Source: Streptomyces xinghaiensis S187 (GTDB lineage Bacteria > Actinomycetota > Actinomycetes > Streptomycetales > Streptomycetaceae). Taken from it: a stretch of 64,000 nucleotides of DNA. A program made the translations under genes and the position numbers. The stretch's first letter is position 1. Each line of letters opens with the position of its first letter. The notes below the pieces were generated by a model that was given only the letters and a program-made list of their open reading frames with translations, did not search any database and was not told where the DNA came from. Location: the NCBI RefSeq assembly GCF_000220705.2, contig NZ_CP023202.1:3844001-3908000 (forward strand), written 5' to 3'. Shown here one piece after another: positions 47,135 through 54,710 of the stretch.

Positions 47135-47653
47135 ATGCCCAAATCCATAGGTGTGAAGTGCGCGGCTCTTGCCGCTTCGGTACTGGCCACGGTGGGGGTG
47201 ACCGCTCCTCAGGCCGTGGCCGTGGAGGAGCCCGCCGTCCGGATAGCAGCGAATGCCGACGCCGCGACCCGCGCTCTCGCGCAGGCCGATCCCGGGAGCG
47301 TCGCCGCGGCGGCGAACGTGTGCGGATCCGGCTACGAGCTCCAGCGGGGCATCCCCCTGCCCAAGGGGACCGACCCGAGGGAGCGGCTGGCGACCCTGTT
47401 CTCCTACGGGAACGGAGGGAAGGGCTGCGTCATCCTCGACAACAACGTCGGCAACACCGAGTACATGTATCTCAAGGTCTGCAAGATGGGCGGCGGTGGC
47501 TGCGACACCGACGCCGGCAACTTCAGCCAGTACGCGGGGCCGGTCCGGGTCTCCAGCTTCGTCTGCGCTCCGGTGACGGCCAAGATGGCCAGGACCTCCG
47601 GCAGCACCTTCTACATCAACTACAAGTCCGACTACGTGTTCCCCTGCAACTGA
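47135..47653 (+). CDS. Secreted cysteine-rich small protein
   Basis: The 172-residue protein has a Sec signal peptide at about 1-29 (VKCAALAASVLATVGVTAPQAVA). A short Ala-rich propeptide-like stretch follows, then a core of about 110 residues with six cysteines: VCGSG, GKGCVI, KVCKM, GGCDTD, FVCAP and the penultimate FPCN. The even count suggests three disulphides. YMYLKVCKMGGGGCDTDAGN resembles the compact beta-folds of secreted inhibitors and spore-surface proteins, but I recognise no family. GGAGAGG lies nine bases before the ATG. The location next to the XRE/HbhA unit may or may not be meaningful. Confidence 0.75.
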   Translation: MPKSIGVKCAALAASVLATVGVTAPQAVAVEEPAVRIAANADAATRALAQADPGSVAAAANVCGSGYELQRGIPLPKGTDPRERLATLFSYGNGGKGCVILDNNVGNTEYMYLKVCKMGGGGCDTDAGNFSQYAGPVRVSSFVCAPVTAKMARTSGSTFYINYKSDYVFPCN

Positions 47654-47759
47654 CGAAGAACGCGGGGAACCCGGAGCCGCGCGGCGTGCGCCGGCGTGGT
47701 GCCGGAGTACGCCGCCCGGGGCGGGAGGAGTGGCGGCGGCCCGGGGGCCGCCGTCCCCG
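47654..47759. terminator. Possible terminator between convergent genes
   Basis: CGGCGGCC-CGGG-GGCCGCCG near 47733-47752 can form an eight-base stem with a four-base loop between the secreted-protein gene and the ABC permease gene. There is no T-tract. Confidence 0.35.
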
Positions 47760-48551
47760 CTACCTCGGATCGCGGTGGAAGACCGCCTTCGACCAGAAGT
47801 GGCCGAGCACGGTGAGCCCCAGGCACCAGGTGACCGCCAGCCACCCGTTGTGGCCGATCCCGCTGCCGAGCAGCAGCCCGCGCAGGGTCTCGATCGCCGG
47901 TGTGAACGGCTGGTACTCGGCGACCGGCTGGAACCACCCCGGCATCGCCTCGACCGGGACGAAGGCGCTGGAGATGAGCGGCAGGAAGATCAGCGGCAGC
48001 GCGTTGTTGCTCGCCGCCTCGGCGTTGGGGCTGATCAGGCCCATCCCGACGGCGATCCAGGTGAGCGCCAGGGCGAACAGCGCGAGCAGCCCGAGCGCCG
48101 CGAGCCACTCCAGGGCCGTGGCGTCCGTGGAGCGGAAGCCGATGGCCACGGCGACGGCGCCCACGAGGACCACGCTGATGAGCGACTGCAGCACGCTGCC
48201 GGCGACGTGCCCGGTGATCACGGAGCCGCGGTGGATCGCCATCGTGCGGAAGCGGGCGATGATGCCCTCGCTCATGTCGTTGGAGACGGACACCGCGGTG
48301 CCGATCGTGGTGGATCCGATGGTCATGAGCAGCAGGCCCGGCGTGAGGTAGGCGATGTACTCGGCGCGGTCCGCGCCTCCGCCGCCGATGCCCGCGCTCA
48401 TCACGTCCCCGAAGACGTAGACGAAGAGCAGGAGCAGCACGACGGGGGTGAGCAGCAGGTTCAGGGTGAGGGACGGGTAGCGCCGCGCGTGCAGGAGATT
48501 GCGGCGCAGCATCGTGGACGAGTCGCGCACGGCGAGGGACAGGGAGCTCAT
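47760..48551 (-). CDS. ABC-2 type exporter permease (DrrB-like)
   Basis: The 263-residue membrane protein has six helices of the ABC-2 fold, with the typical cytosolic phrase VSVSNDMSEGIIARFRTMAI and the C-terminal MPGWFQPVAEYQPFTPAIETLRGLL of the daunorubicin-exporter class. It overlaps its ATPase partner by four bases (ATGA at 48548-48551). The pair probably exports a drug-like or lipid substrate; no biosynthetic genes are nearby. Confidence 0.88.
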   Translation of the reverse strand: MSSLSLAVRDSSTMLRRNLLHARRYPSLTLNLLLTPVVLLLLFVYVFGDVMSAGIGGGGADRAEYIAYLTPGLLLMTIGSTTIGTAVSVSNDMSEGIIARFRTMAIHRGSVITGHVAGSVLQSLISVVLVGAVAVAIGFRSTDATALEWLAALGLLALFALALTWIAVGMGLISPNAEAASNNALPLIFLPLISSAFVPVEAMPGWFQPVAEYQPFTPAIETLRGLLLGSGIGHNGWLAVTWCLGLTVLGHFWSKAVFHRDPR

Positions 48552-49585
48552 CGGACGGCCTCCTCGGAGGGCTGGTGGTCGGTGCTGCCGGTGCCGCCGG
48601 TCAGGGCGAAGAACACGTCGTCGAGGTCGGGGGTGTGCACGGTCAGCTCGTCGGCCTCGATGCCGGCGGAGTCCAGCCAGTCGAGGAGGGAGCGCAGCTC
48701 GCGCGGGGTGCCGTCGCTGGGGATCCGGAGGGTGAGGGACTCGTCGGCGGCGATGCCCCGGGTGGTCCCGGCCGGGCCGGGGGCCTCCGGGAGGGCCGCC
48801 GCGCTCAGCGCCCGGGCGGCGCTCCGGTGGGCGGACGGATCGGAGAAGCGGAGCCGGATGTGCCCGCCGGGGATCAGCCGCTTGAGCTCCTCGGCGGTGC
48901 CCTCGGCGGCGATCACGCCGTCGTGGAGCACGGCGATGCGGTCGGCGAGCTGGTCGGCCTCCTCCAGGTACTGGGTGGTGAGGAGGACGGTGACGCCGTC
49001 GGAGACGAGTGCGCGGATGACCTGCCACATGGTGTGCCGGGAGCGGGGGTCGAGGCCGGTGGTCGGCTCGTCGAGGAAGATGATCCGCGGGTTGCCGACC
49101 AGGGTCATGGCGATGTCGAGGCGGCGCTTCATGCCGCCGGAGTAGGTGGCGGCGGGCTTCTTCGCGGCATCCGTGAGGTCGAAGCGGTCCAGCAGTTCGG
49201 CGGTGGTGCGGCGGCCCTCGCGGCGGGAGAGGTGGTGCAGGTCCGCCATGAGGAGCATGTTCTCCTCGCCGGTGATCAGGCCGTCGACGGCGGAGAACTG
49301 GCCGGTGACACCGATCGCGGACCGCACCGCCTGCGGGTCGGTGGCCAGGTCGTGACCGCCGACGCGCAGGTCGCCGGCGTCGGCGGTGATGAGGGTAGAG
49401 AGGATGTTGACGGCGGTGGTCTTGCCCGCGCCGTTGGGCCCGAGCAGCGCGAACACGGACCCGGCCGGGATGTGCAGATCGATGCCGTCGAGCACGGTCC
49501 TGCCGCCGTACGACTTGCGCAGACCGGTGGCGGAGACGGCGGCGGGCGACCGGGAATTGGATGTGGACATGACAGGTGTACCCAT
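48548..49585 (-). CDS. ABC exporter ATP-binding protein (DrrA-like)
   Basis: The 345-residue ATPase has Walker A GPNGAGKTT at about 49-57, the Q-loop in GVTGQFSAVDGLITGEEN, signature YSGGMKRRLDIAM, Walker B IIFLDEPTTGLD and the switch region LLTTQYLEEAD. A C-terminal domain of about 100 residues is typical of DrrA. The ATG at 49585 has GGGAGAG upstream; Met6 is an alternative start. It is 68 bases downstream of the DUF4097 gene on the same strand, so DUF4097-drrA-drrB probably form one unit. Confidence 0.9.
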   Translation of the reverse strand: MGTPVMSTSNSRSPAAVSATGLRKSYGGRTVLDGIDLHIPAGSVFALLGPNGAGKTTAVNILSTLITADAGDLRVGGHDLATDPQAVRSAIGVTGQFSAVDGLITGEENMLLMADLHHLSRREGRRTTAELLDRFDLTDAAKKPAATYSGGMKRRLDIAMTLVGNPRIIFLDEPTTGLDPRSRHTMWQVIRALVSDGVTVLLTTQYLEEADQLADRIAVLHDGVIAAEGTAEELKRLIPGGHIRLRFSDPSAHRSAARALSAAALPEAPGPAGTTRGIAADESLTLRIPSDGTPRELRSLLDWLDSAGIEADELTVHTPDLDDVFFALTGGTGSTDHQPSEEAVR

Positions 49586-49653
49586 GGAGCTCTCCCTTGC
49601 GAAGGCGGAAGTGGGCGAGGGCGGGGGCGGGGCGGGTGAAGGGGGGCCGGCGT

Positions 49654-50499
49654 TCAGGCCCGGGCGCGGCGCACGTCGATGTTGCCGTAGCGGGTGCGGG
49701 CGCGGACCTCGACGGTGTCCTCGGTTTTCTCCGGGGTCTCGGAGACGGCGAGGGTGTTGCGCACCTGCCCATGGCCGGAGTTGACGTCGAGCCAGGCGGC
49801 GGTGCCCTCGCGGACGCCGACCTCGATGGCGCCGTAGGAGGTCTCCAGATGGACGGTGCCGCGGGCCACTTCGCCGACGCGCAGGGTGCCGTGGGCGGTC
49901 TTGGCGACGACCGATCCTCCGGCGCGCGTGACGTCGATGTCGCCGTTGGCGCCGCTCACCCGCAGGTCGCCGGTCGCGACGCCGACGGTCGTGGTGCCGT
50001 GCGAGTTCTTCAGGACGGCGGGACCGTCGACGAGCCCGACGCGCAGGCTGCCGGAGCTGGTGGTGATCTCGGCCGCGCCCTCGACCCGGTCAACGGTGAT
50101 CGAGCCGTGGGAGGCGGTCAACCGCAGCGGACCGGTCGTGTCGAGCCGGACGTCACCGGAGGAGGTCTTCACCCGCACCTCGCCCAGCCGGCCCTCGCCG
50201 AGCACCTGGGTCCAGGCGCCGGTCACGCCGACGCGCGAGCCCGCCGGCAGCTCGACCGTCACATCGACGGTGCCGGTGCGCCCGACGAGATAGCGCTGCT
50301 TGGGCGTCCTGACGGTCAGGTCGCCGCTCGCGTACGTGACCTCGGTCTGCTCGGCCGCCCGGACGTCCTGGTCCCGCTTCGGGTCGCGGGGCCGCACCTC
50401 GACGACGGTGTCGGGGCGGTCGCCCGCGGTGAACTGGATGGACCCGGCCTCCACGTGCGCCGTGGCCGTGATCGGTTCGGGGGTGTCGAAAGAAGGCAT
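49654..50499 (-). CDS. DUF4097-type beta-repeat protein
   Basis: The 281-residue protein is a repetitive right-handed beta structure with short repeats such as VKTSSGDVRLDT, LTASHGSITVDRV, ITTSSGSLRVGLV, LKNSHGTTTVGVA and VSGANGDIDVTRA. That is the DUF4097/adhesin-like pattern of Ser/His/Asn-Gly-x-(I/V/L)-x-(V/L) rungs. There is no signal peptide or membrane helix, so it is probably cytosolic. Related proteins often travel with ABC exporters or stress regulators, as here. An in-frame start ten residues upstream is possible. Confidence 0.82.
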   Translation of the reverse strand: MPSFDTPEPITATAHVEAGSIQFTAGDRPDTVVEVRPRDPKRDQDVRAAEQTEVTYASGDLTVRTPKQRYLVGRTGTVDVTVELPAGSRVGVTGAWTQVLGEGRLGEVRVKTSSGDVRLDTTGPLRLTASHGSITVDRVEGAAEITTSSGSLRVGLVDGPAVLKNSHGTTTVGVATGDLRVSGANGDIDVTRAGGSVVAKTAHGTLRVGEVARGTVHLETSYGAIEVGVREGTAAWLDVNSGHGQVRNTLAVSETPEKTEDTVEVRARTRYGNIDVRRARA

Positions 50500-50603
50500 G
50501 GCTGTCCCGTCCTCTTGGGTCTTCACGGCGTCCCCGCTGGTGGGACGCGGTGTGGTTGATGTGGTGTGGGTGCCGGGTGCCGGGTGCCGGGCGCCGGGCG
50601 CTG

Positions 50604-51116
50604 CTAGCGGACCCAGCCCGTGAAGCTCTGCCCGATGGTCTGGGTCCTCTCCGTCGTGCGCGGCCGGTTGCCGCCGTCGACCGCCGCCGACACGGCGCGC
50701 ACCAGCCACGCGTTGACCGACAGGCCCTCGCGGCTCGCGGCCTCCTCGGCGCGGGCCTTGAGGTGGGCCGGCAGGCGCAGGTTGACGCGGGCGGTGCCGC
50801 CCTCGTCGCCGTCGGCCGGGGCCCTGAGCGGCTCGGCGGGCCCGGCGGGCTCCACGGGGGCGCCGGCGTCGCTCGGCGGCGGTGTCACCACGAAGTCGGG
50901 GTCGAGCCCGCGCAGCCGTACGTCGACCGAGCCGGGGGCGAGTTCGCGGGTGATCTCGTCCATCGCGGCGGAGAGCACGTTGAGCATGGTCAGCCGGGCC
51001 GCCGACTCCAGGGGGGCGGTGAGCCTCTCGGCCAGCTCGCGGGCTTCGCCACCGCCGGCCTCGGCGGCCACCGCGAGTTCGCGGCGGAGGGTGTCGACAT
51101 ACGGGGTGAGGTCCAT
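50604..51116 (-). CDS. Ribbon-helix-helix (HicB/Arc-like) regulator
   Basis: The 170-residue protein has a helical N-terminal half (LTPYVDTLRRELAVAAEAGG ... LNVLSAAMDEITRELAPG). The C-terminal ribbon-helix-helix is at about 115-150: ARVNLRLPAHLKARAEEAAS, then SVNAWLVRAVSAA. Such proteins dimerise and insert the beta ribbon into DNA. No toxin-like partner is adjacent. A near-perfect palindrome abuts its start, so it is probably autoregulated. It lies 104 bases upstream of the DUF4097-drrAB unit on the same strand, and may control it. Confidence 0.82.
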   Translation of the reverse strand: MDLTPYVDTLRRELAVAAEAGGGEARELAERLTAPLESAARLTMLNVLSAAMDEITRELAPGSVDVRLRGLDPDFVVTPPPSDAGAPVEPAGPAEPLRAPADGDEGGTARVNLRLPAHLKARAEEAASREGLSVNAWLVRAVSAAVDGGNRPRTTERTQTIGQSFTGWVR

Positions 51117-51591
51117 AACGCCACTATGGCACCACTGTGGCGCCATGTGCAAGCCCGGATGGCGCCCTGTGGGGGGCGGGTTGCATGGCGAGTGCTCTGA
51201 ACTGCGAAAACGCGGTGGAGATGGCTTGTGCCAGGTGGGCGTCCTGCGAGTGCGAGCACTTTAGGGCGTCCAGTGATGGCGTCGAGTGGCACCTGGTGGT
51301 GTCAAAGTAGCGCCAACATGCGGCGCCATGTGGTGTCAGTGCGCCTCGTCTGTATCGTCTCCGTCTCGTCGCCAGCCCGGGAGGGCGGTCAGCGCGGTGG
51401 TCGCCGGTTCCCTCGTACGGGCGGCGGGCGCGGGTTTATGCGGTGCGAGTGCGGGTGTGCGCGGCCGGGGACCGCAACAGCCCAATATCCGCCGGTTCGG
51501 GTGAACCGGCACCGTGCGCGGGGTGCCGGTCGCCGGGGCATCCCTACGCTCCGTCCGGGAGCCGTAACCGCCCCGCCGCGAGGAGGAGTTC
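51117..51591. promoter_or_regulatory. 475-base divergent region with clustered RHH operator-like sites
   Basis: Besides the palindrome at 51126-51146, related half-sites recur: ATGGCGCC near 51160, ATGGCGTC and TGGCACC near 51274-51293, and GGCGCCAT with GGTGTCA near 51323-51339. GAGGAGGAG just before 51592 is the ribosome site of the XRE gene. No protein gene was seen. Confidence 0.55.
51126..51146. promoter_or_regulatory. Near-perfect 21-bp palindrome, probable RHH operator
   Basis: ATGGCACCAC-T-GTGGCGCCAT is symmetric at nine of ten positions. It ends ten bases from the ATG of the ribbon-helix-helix gene, where a bound dimer would block transcription or translation initiation. Confidence 0.68.
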
Positions 51592-52440
51592 ATGGACGAG
51601 ATCGCACCATCCCCCGGGGCCGACCCCCGCGCCTCGACGCTCGCCTTCTTCGGCGCGGAGCTGCGGCTGCGCCGGATGGCGGCCGGGATGAAGCAGACCG
51701 AGCTGGCACGGGCCCTGCACTGCGCACCGTCGCTGATCTGCAAGATCGAGTCGGCCGCCCGCGCGCCGCAGGAGGACTTCGCCGAGCGGTGCGACGAAGT
51801 GCTCGGTACGGACGGGCTGTTCGCGCGGCTGTGGCCGGTCATCGTGAGGAACGCGTACCAGCCCTGGTTCCGGCCGTTCGTCGAACTGGAACAGCAGGCC
51901 ACGGCGATCCGGGCGTTCGAGACCCAGCTCGTGCCCGGCCTGCTCCAGACCCCGGACTACGCGCGGGCCGTGCTTGCCGGGCGCCGCCCCGACGAACTCC
52001 GCCTGGAGAAGGCGCTGATGGCACGGATGCACCGGCAGCGTCTCCTCGAACGCGACGAGCCGCCCCGGTTCTGGGCGGTCCTGGAGGAGTCGGCGGTCCG
52101 GCGGAGGGTCGGCGGCCCGGCCGTGATGCGCACCCAGCTCGCCCGGCTGCTCGACGCCATGGCGAAGCCGCGGATCGTGGTGCAGGTTCTGCCCTCGGAT
52201 GCGGCTGTGCACCCCGCTCTCACTGGCGCGTTCTGGCACTTCTCCTTCGAACAGGGACCCGAGGTCGTCTACCTTGAGGGCTTCTACGAAGGGCAGTTGA
52301 GGGCCGAACCGGAGGTCGTCGAGGCGGCTGCCCAAGCCTATGATCTGCTCAGGGCCCAGGCGTTGCCCCCAGACGCGTCGGCCGACCTGATCGCGGCAGT
52401 CATGGAGGAACTGACCCCATGGACCACGCAGCAGAACTGA
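51592..52440 (+). CDS. XRE-family regulator with DUF5753 domain
   Basis: The 282-residue protein has an N-terminal HTH at about 20-75 (ELRLRRMAAGMKQTELARAL, then CAPSLICKIESAARAPQ). The DUF5753 domain starts at about 90 (FRPFVELEQQATAIRAFETQ, LVPGLLQTPDYARAVL) and runs to the C-terminus (FWHFSFEQGPEVVYLEGFYEG). Streptomycetes carry dozens of such regulators, usually paired with a DUF397 protein as here; the best studied control development (BldB/WhiJ-like systems). It overlaps the DUF397 start by 22 bases. Confidence 0.92.
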   Translation: MDEIAPSPGADPRASTLAFFGAELRLRRMAAGMKQTELARALHCAPSLICKIESAARAPQEDFAERCDEVLGTDGLFARLWPVIVRNAYQPWFRPFVELEQQATAIRAFETQLVPGLLQTPDYARAVLAGRRPDELRLEKALMARMHRQRLLERDEPPRFWAVLEESAVRRRVGGPAVMRTQLARLLDAMAKPRIVVQVLPSDAAVHPALTGAFWHFSFEQGPEVVYLEGFYEGQLRAEPEVVEAAAQAYDLLRAQALPPDASADLIAAVMEELTPWTTQQN

Positions 52441-52640
52441 CCCGCGCCGTATGGCGCAAGAGCAGCTACAGCGGTGAGAACGAAGGAGCGTGCGTCGAGG
52501 TCGCCGACGCCTTCCCAGGCCAGGTTCCCGTCCGCGACAGCAAGGTTCCGCACGGGCCCGCGCTGGTGTTTCCGGCCGGGGCCTGGTCGGCGTTCGTGGG
52601 CGCCGTACGGGAGGGCGGGCTCACCGGTCCGCGCGGCTGA
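52419..52640 (+). CDS. DUF397 partner protein
   Basis: The 73-residue protein shows the textbook DUF397 pattern: AVWRKSSYSGENEGACVEVA, VPVRDSKVPHGPALVFP and AWSAFVGAVREG. Its ATG lies inside the XRE gene end, so translation is coupled. Its last 20 bases overlap the convergent tyrosine phosphatase gene. Confidence 0.92.
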   Translation: MDHAAELTRAVWRKSSYSGENEGACVEVADAFPGQVPVRDSKVPHGPALVFPAGAWSAFVGAVREGGLTGPRG

Positions 52641-53376
52641 CGTCCGGCTGTCCGCCGGGCTCCAGCAGGCGGGTGCGCAGAGCTGCCACGTCGTCCGGGG
52701 TCAGGCCGCCCGAGCGGAGATGGGCGGCGGTGTCGAAGCCGTCCAGGGCCGTCAGCAGGGCCCGTTCGGCCGTGGTGCCCTTGCTTGCCAGGTAGTCGGC
52801 GATCTCCTGCCGGTGGTCGGGTATGCCGAGCGTGGTGAAGAAGCGGGCGTCGAGGCGGTCGTTGCTCAGCAGGTAGTCGGCGGCGATGTCGGCCGGGGAG
52901 GCCCCGGCCAGGGCGAGCAGGAGCAGGGTGACCAGTCCGGTGCGGTCCCGGCCGGCCGCGCAGTGCACGAGGACGCCGCCGGGCCGGGCGTGCGCGACGG
53001 CCTGCACGGCACGGGCGGCGCGGTCCGGGAAGTGGTCGAGGAACGGCCGGTAGTAGAGCGGGGTGCCGTCCGGCCCGTCGCCCCAGACGCTCCAGAATCC
53101 GGTGTCCTCGATGCCGTCCAGCGGGAGGTGGACGGTCGTGAGGTCCGACGGGCGCGGCGCGGCATCGGCCGCCACCTCGTCGTCGTTCCGCAGGTCGATG
53201 ACGGTACGGACCCCGTGCGCGCACAGGGCCGCCCAGCCGTCCGCGCTGAGCTTGTCGACGGCGTCCGACCGGACCACCGCCCCGCGCCGGACGGCGTGCC
53301 CTCCGGCGACCGGTATGCCGCCGAGGTCGCGGACGTTGAAGCAGCCGTCCCAGTTCAGGCGGCGGTCCATGGACAT
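52621..53376 (-). CDS. Tyrosine-protein phosphatase (PtpB/DSP-like)
   Basis: The 251-residue protein has the CX5R active site VHCAAGRDRTGLV. The N-terminal hallmark of this class is NVRDLGGIPVAGG, followed by VVRSDAVDKL and the general acid region after DLRNDDEV. It resembles mycobacterial PtpB and triple-specificity phosphatases, which act on phosphotyrosine and sometimes phosphoinositides. GGAAGGA is six bases before the ATG at 53376. A second in-frame ATG lies two codons inside. It is divergent from merR. Confidence 0.88.
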   Translation of the reverse strand: MSMDRRLNWDGCFNVRDLGGIPVAGGHAVRRGAVVRSDAVDKLSADGWAALCAHGVRTVIDLRNDDEVAADAAPRPSDLTTVHLPLDGIEDTGFWSVWGDGPDGTPLYYRPFLDHFPDRAARAVQAVAHARPGGVLVHCAAGRDRTGLVTLLLLALAGASPADIAADYLLSNDRLDARFFTTLGIPDHRQEIADYLASKGTTAERALLTALDGFDTAAHLRSGGLTPDDVAALRTRLLEPGGQPDVSRADR

Positions 53377-53490
53377 CGCGATCCTTCCGTGGCGGGGGGT
53401 GGCCGGACCGGGGAAGACGGCCGGGAAGCGGTGGACGGTTCCGGGCTCCGGGGCCCGGGCCGCGGGGGCTGCCGGGACAGGGGCCGGCGC

Positions 53491-53522
53491 TTGACCTTCG
53501 AGCCGGGTCGAAGGTTTACGGT
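53491..53522 (+). promoter_or_regulatory. MerR-type promoter with 22-bp operator
   Basis: The perfect inverted repeat ACCTTCGA (53494-53501) / TCGAAGGT (53508-53515) lies between TTGACC (53491-53496) and a -10-like TTACGG (53516-53521). The spacer is 19 bases, the stretched spacing that MerR proteins correct by untwisting DNA. The gene starts eight bases later. Confidence 0.72.
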
Positions 53523-53529
53523 CGGGGAC

Positions 53530-54303
53530 ATGACGGCCTACCGCATCTCGCAGCTGGCCGAGCGCTCCGGCGTTCCGGCCACGACCCTGCGCTTCTACGA
53601 GGACGCGGGTCTGCTGCCCGCCGACCGCACGCCGGCCGGGTATCGCGTGTACGGCGAGGACGCGGTGGAGCGGCTGGCCTTCGTCTCGTCGGCCAAACTG
53701 CTGGGCCTGACCCTGGAGGAGATCCGCGAGCTGCTGGACGTCCGTGAGAAAGGGGTGTGCGCCTCCGTACGGGCGCGGATGCTGCCGCTGGTCGCCGACC
53801 GGATCGCGGAGACCGACGGACGGATCGCTGAGCTGCGGGTGTTGTCCGCTCACCTCACCGCAGTCCACGCGGAGTTGTCGGGCCCGGCGCCCGCAGGGGC
53901 GTGCGGTCCGGACTGCGGCTGCACCACGGCCGGCGCGCCGTCGGCCGGACCCGTGCCGGGGAGGCTGTCACCGATCCGTCCCGGCCAGGACGCGGCGTCA
54001 CGGCGGGACGCGCCGGTGGCCTGCACGCTGGGCGGCGCCGAGCTGGTTGAGCGCACTGAGCGGTGGCGGCAACTGGCCGGCAGGGCCGAGCGGCGGGAGG
54101 AGATTCCCGGCGGCGTGCGCCTGTCCTTCCCCGCCGGCGTCGAACTCGCCGGTGAGGCCGCGGCCCTCGCCGCAGCGGAGCTGGGCTGCTGCGCGTTCTT
54201 CGACTTCGCCCTGCACCTCACCCCGGCCGTTCTCCACCTGGATGTGCGGGCGCCCGAGTCCGCGGCCGGAATGCTGGCCGCCTTGTTCGGGACGGCCGGC
54301 TGA
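53530..54303 (+). CDS. MerR-family regulator with C-terminal Cys-containing domain
   Basis: The 257-residue protein has the MerR HTH at 1-70 (YRISQLAERSGVPATTLRFY, YEDAGLLPADRTPAGYRVY) and a dimerisation helix. A metal-loop-like GACGPDCGCTT follows at about 120. An extra domain of about 100 residues contains PVACTLGGAELVERTERW, IPGGVRLSFPAG and ELGCCAFFDFALHLTP. Thiol-rich sequences suggest sensing of a soft metal or metalloid, but no resistance gene is adjacent. With -10 so close, the message has a very short leader. Confidence 0.85.
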   Translation: MTAYRISQLAERSGVPATTLRFYEDAGLLPADRTPAGYRVYGEDAVERLAFVSSAKLLGLTLEEIRELLDVREKGVCASVRARMLPLVADRIAETDGRIAELRVLSAHLTAVHAELSGPAPAGACGPDCGCTTAGAPSAGPVPGRLSPIRPGQDAASRRDAPVACTLGGAELVERTERWRQLAGRAERREEIPGGVRLSFPAGVELAGEAAALAAAELGCCAFFDFALHLTPAVLHLDVRAPESAAGMLAALFGTAG

Positions 54304-54648
54304 CCGCCTCGTCCTGCCCTTCACCGGGCCCGAACCCGGCTCCGGCTCCGGCTCCGGCTGGACGAGCCCGTGGGCACCGCCCCGTGGACGGCGGCGGCCC
54401 GGTGCGCCGGCATCACGGCCGCGGCCGTCGCGGGATCCGGGTTCCTCTTCCGGCGGCGCATGGCGAGCTGACCCCCCGGCGGGGGGTGGCCGGACCGGTG
54501 ACGACGACCGGGGCGCCGGCCGGCTTGTGGCCGCCACCGGCCCGCCGCCGTGCCGCGGCATCCGCACATCCCCCGTGTCCCGGTAGGGACCCGGGTGTCT
54601 CGGGCGGCGATCCGGTCGTGTGTCCAGTCCGTGCCCGGGACTTTGTCA
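54304..54648. other. Intergenic region with CCGGCT tandem repeat
   Basis: Four exact copies of CCGGCT occur at 54336-54359. A short frame ending near 54470 (ITAAAVAGSGFLFRRRMAS) looks like a membrane-helix remnant but lacks a start with a ribosome site. Nothing else was recognised before the promoter at 54649. Confidence 0.4.
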
Positions 54649-54695
54649 TTGACAAGGTTGGCTAATGGGATTAGTTTCTAGCTAACGAGATTAGC
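54649..54695 (+). promoter_or_regulatory. Hydrolase-tetR promoter with duplicated operator
   Basis: TTGACA (54649-54654) and TAGTTT (54672-54677) are 17 bases apart. Two copies of CTAAYGRGATTAG, each a palindrome of CTAA(Y) and (A)TTAG arms, lie at 54662-54674 and 54682-54694, exactly 20 bases apart. The first spans the spacer and -10; the second follows the start point. GGAGG at 54702-54706 serves the hydrolase. Confidence 0.75.
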
Positions 54696-54710
54696 CATAT
54701 CGGAGGTGCC

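Noticed and set aside
50604..51116. HicAB-type toxin-antitoxin module
   Set aside because: Only the RHH half is present; no HicA-like or other small toxin gene adjoins it.
54360..54474. Possible small membrane-protein frame ending FLFRRRMAS
   Set aside because: No start codon with a ribosome site is found, and the frame runs upstream into a CCGGCT tandem repeat, so it is at most a remnant.
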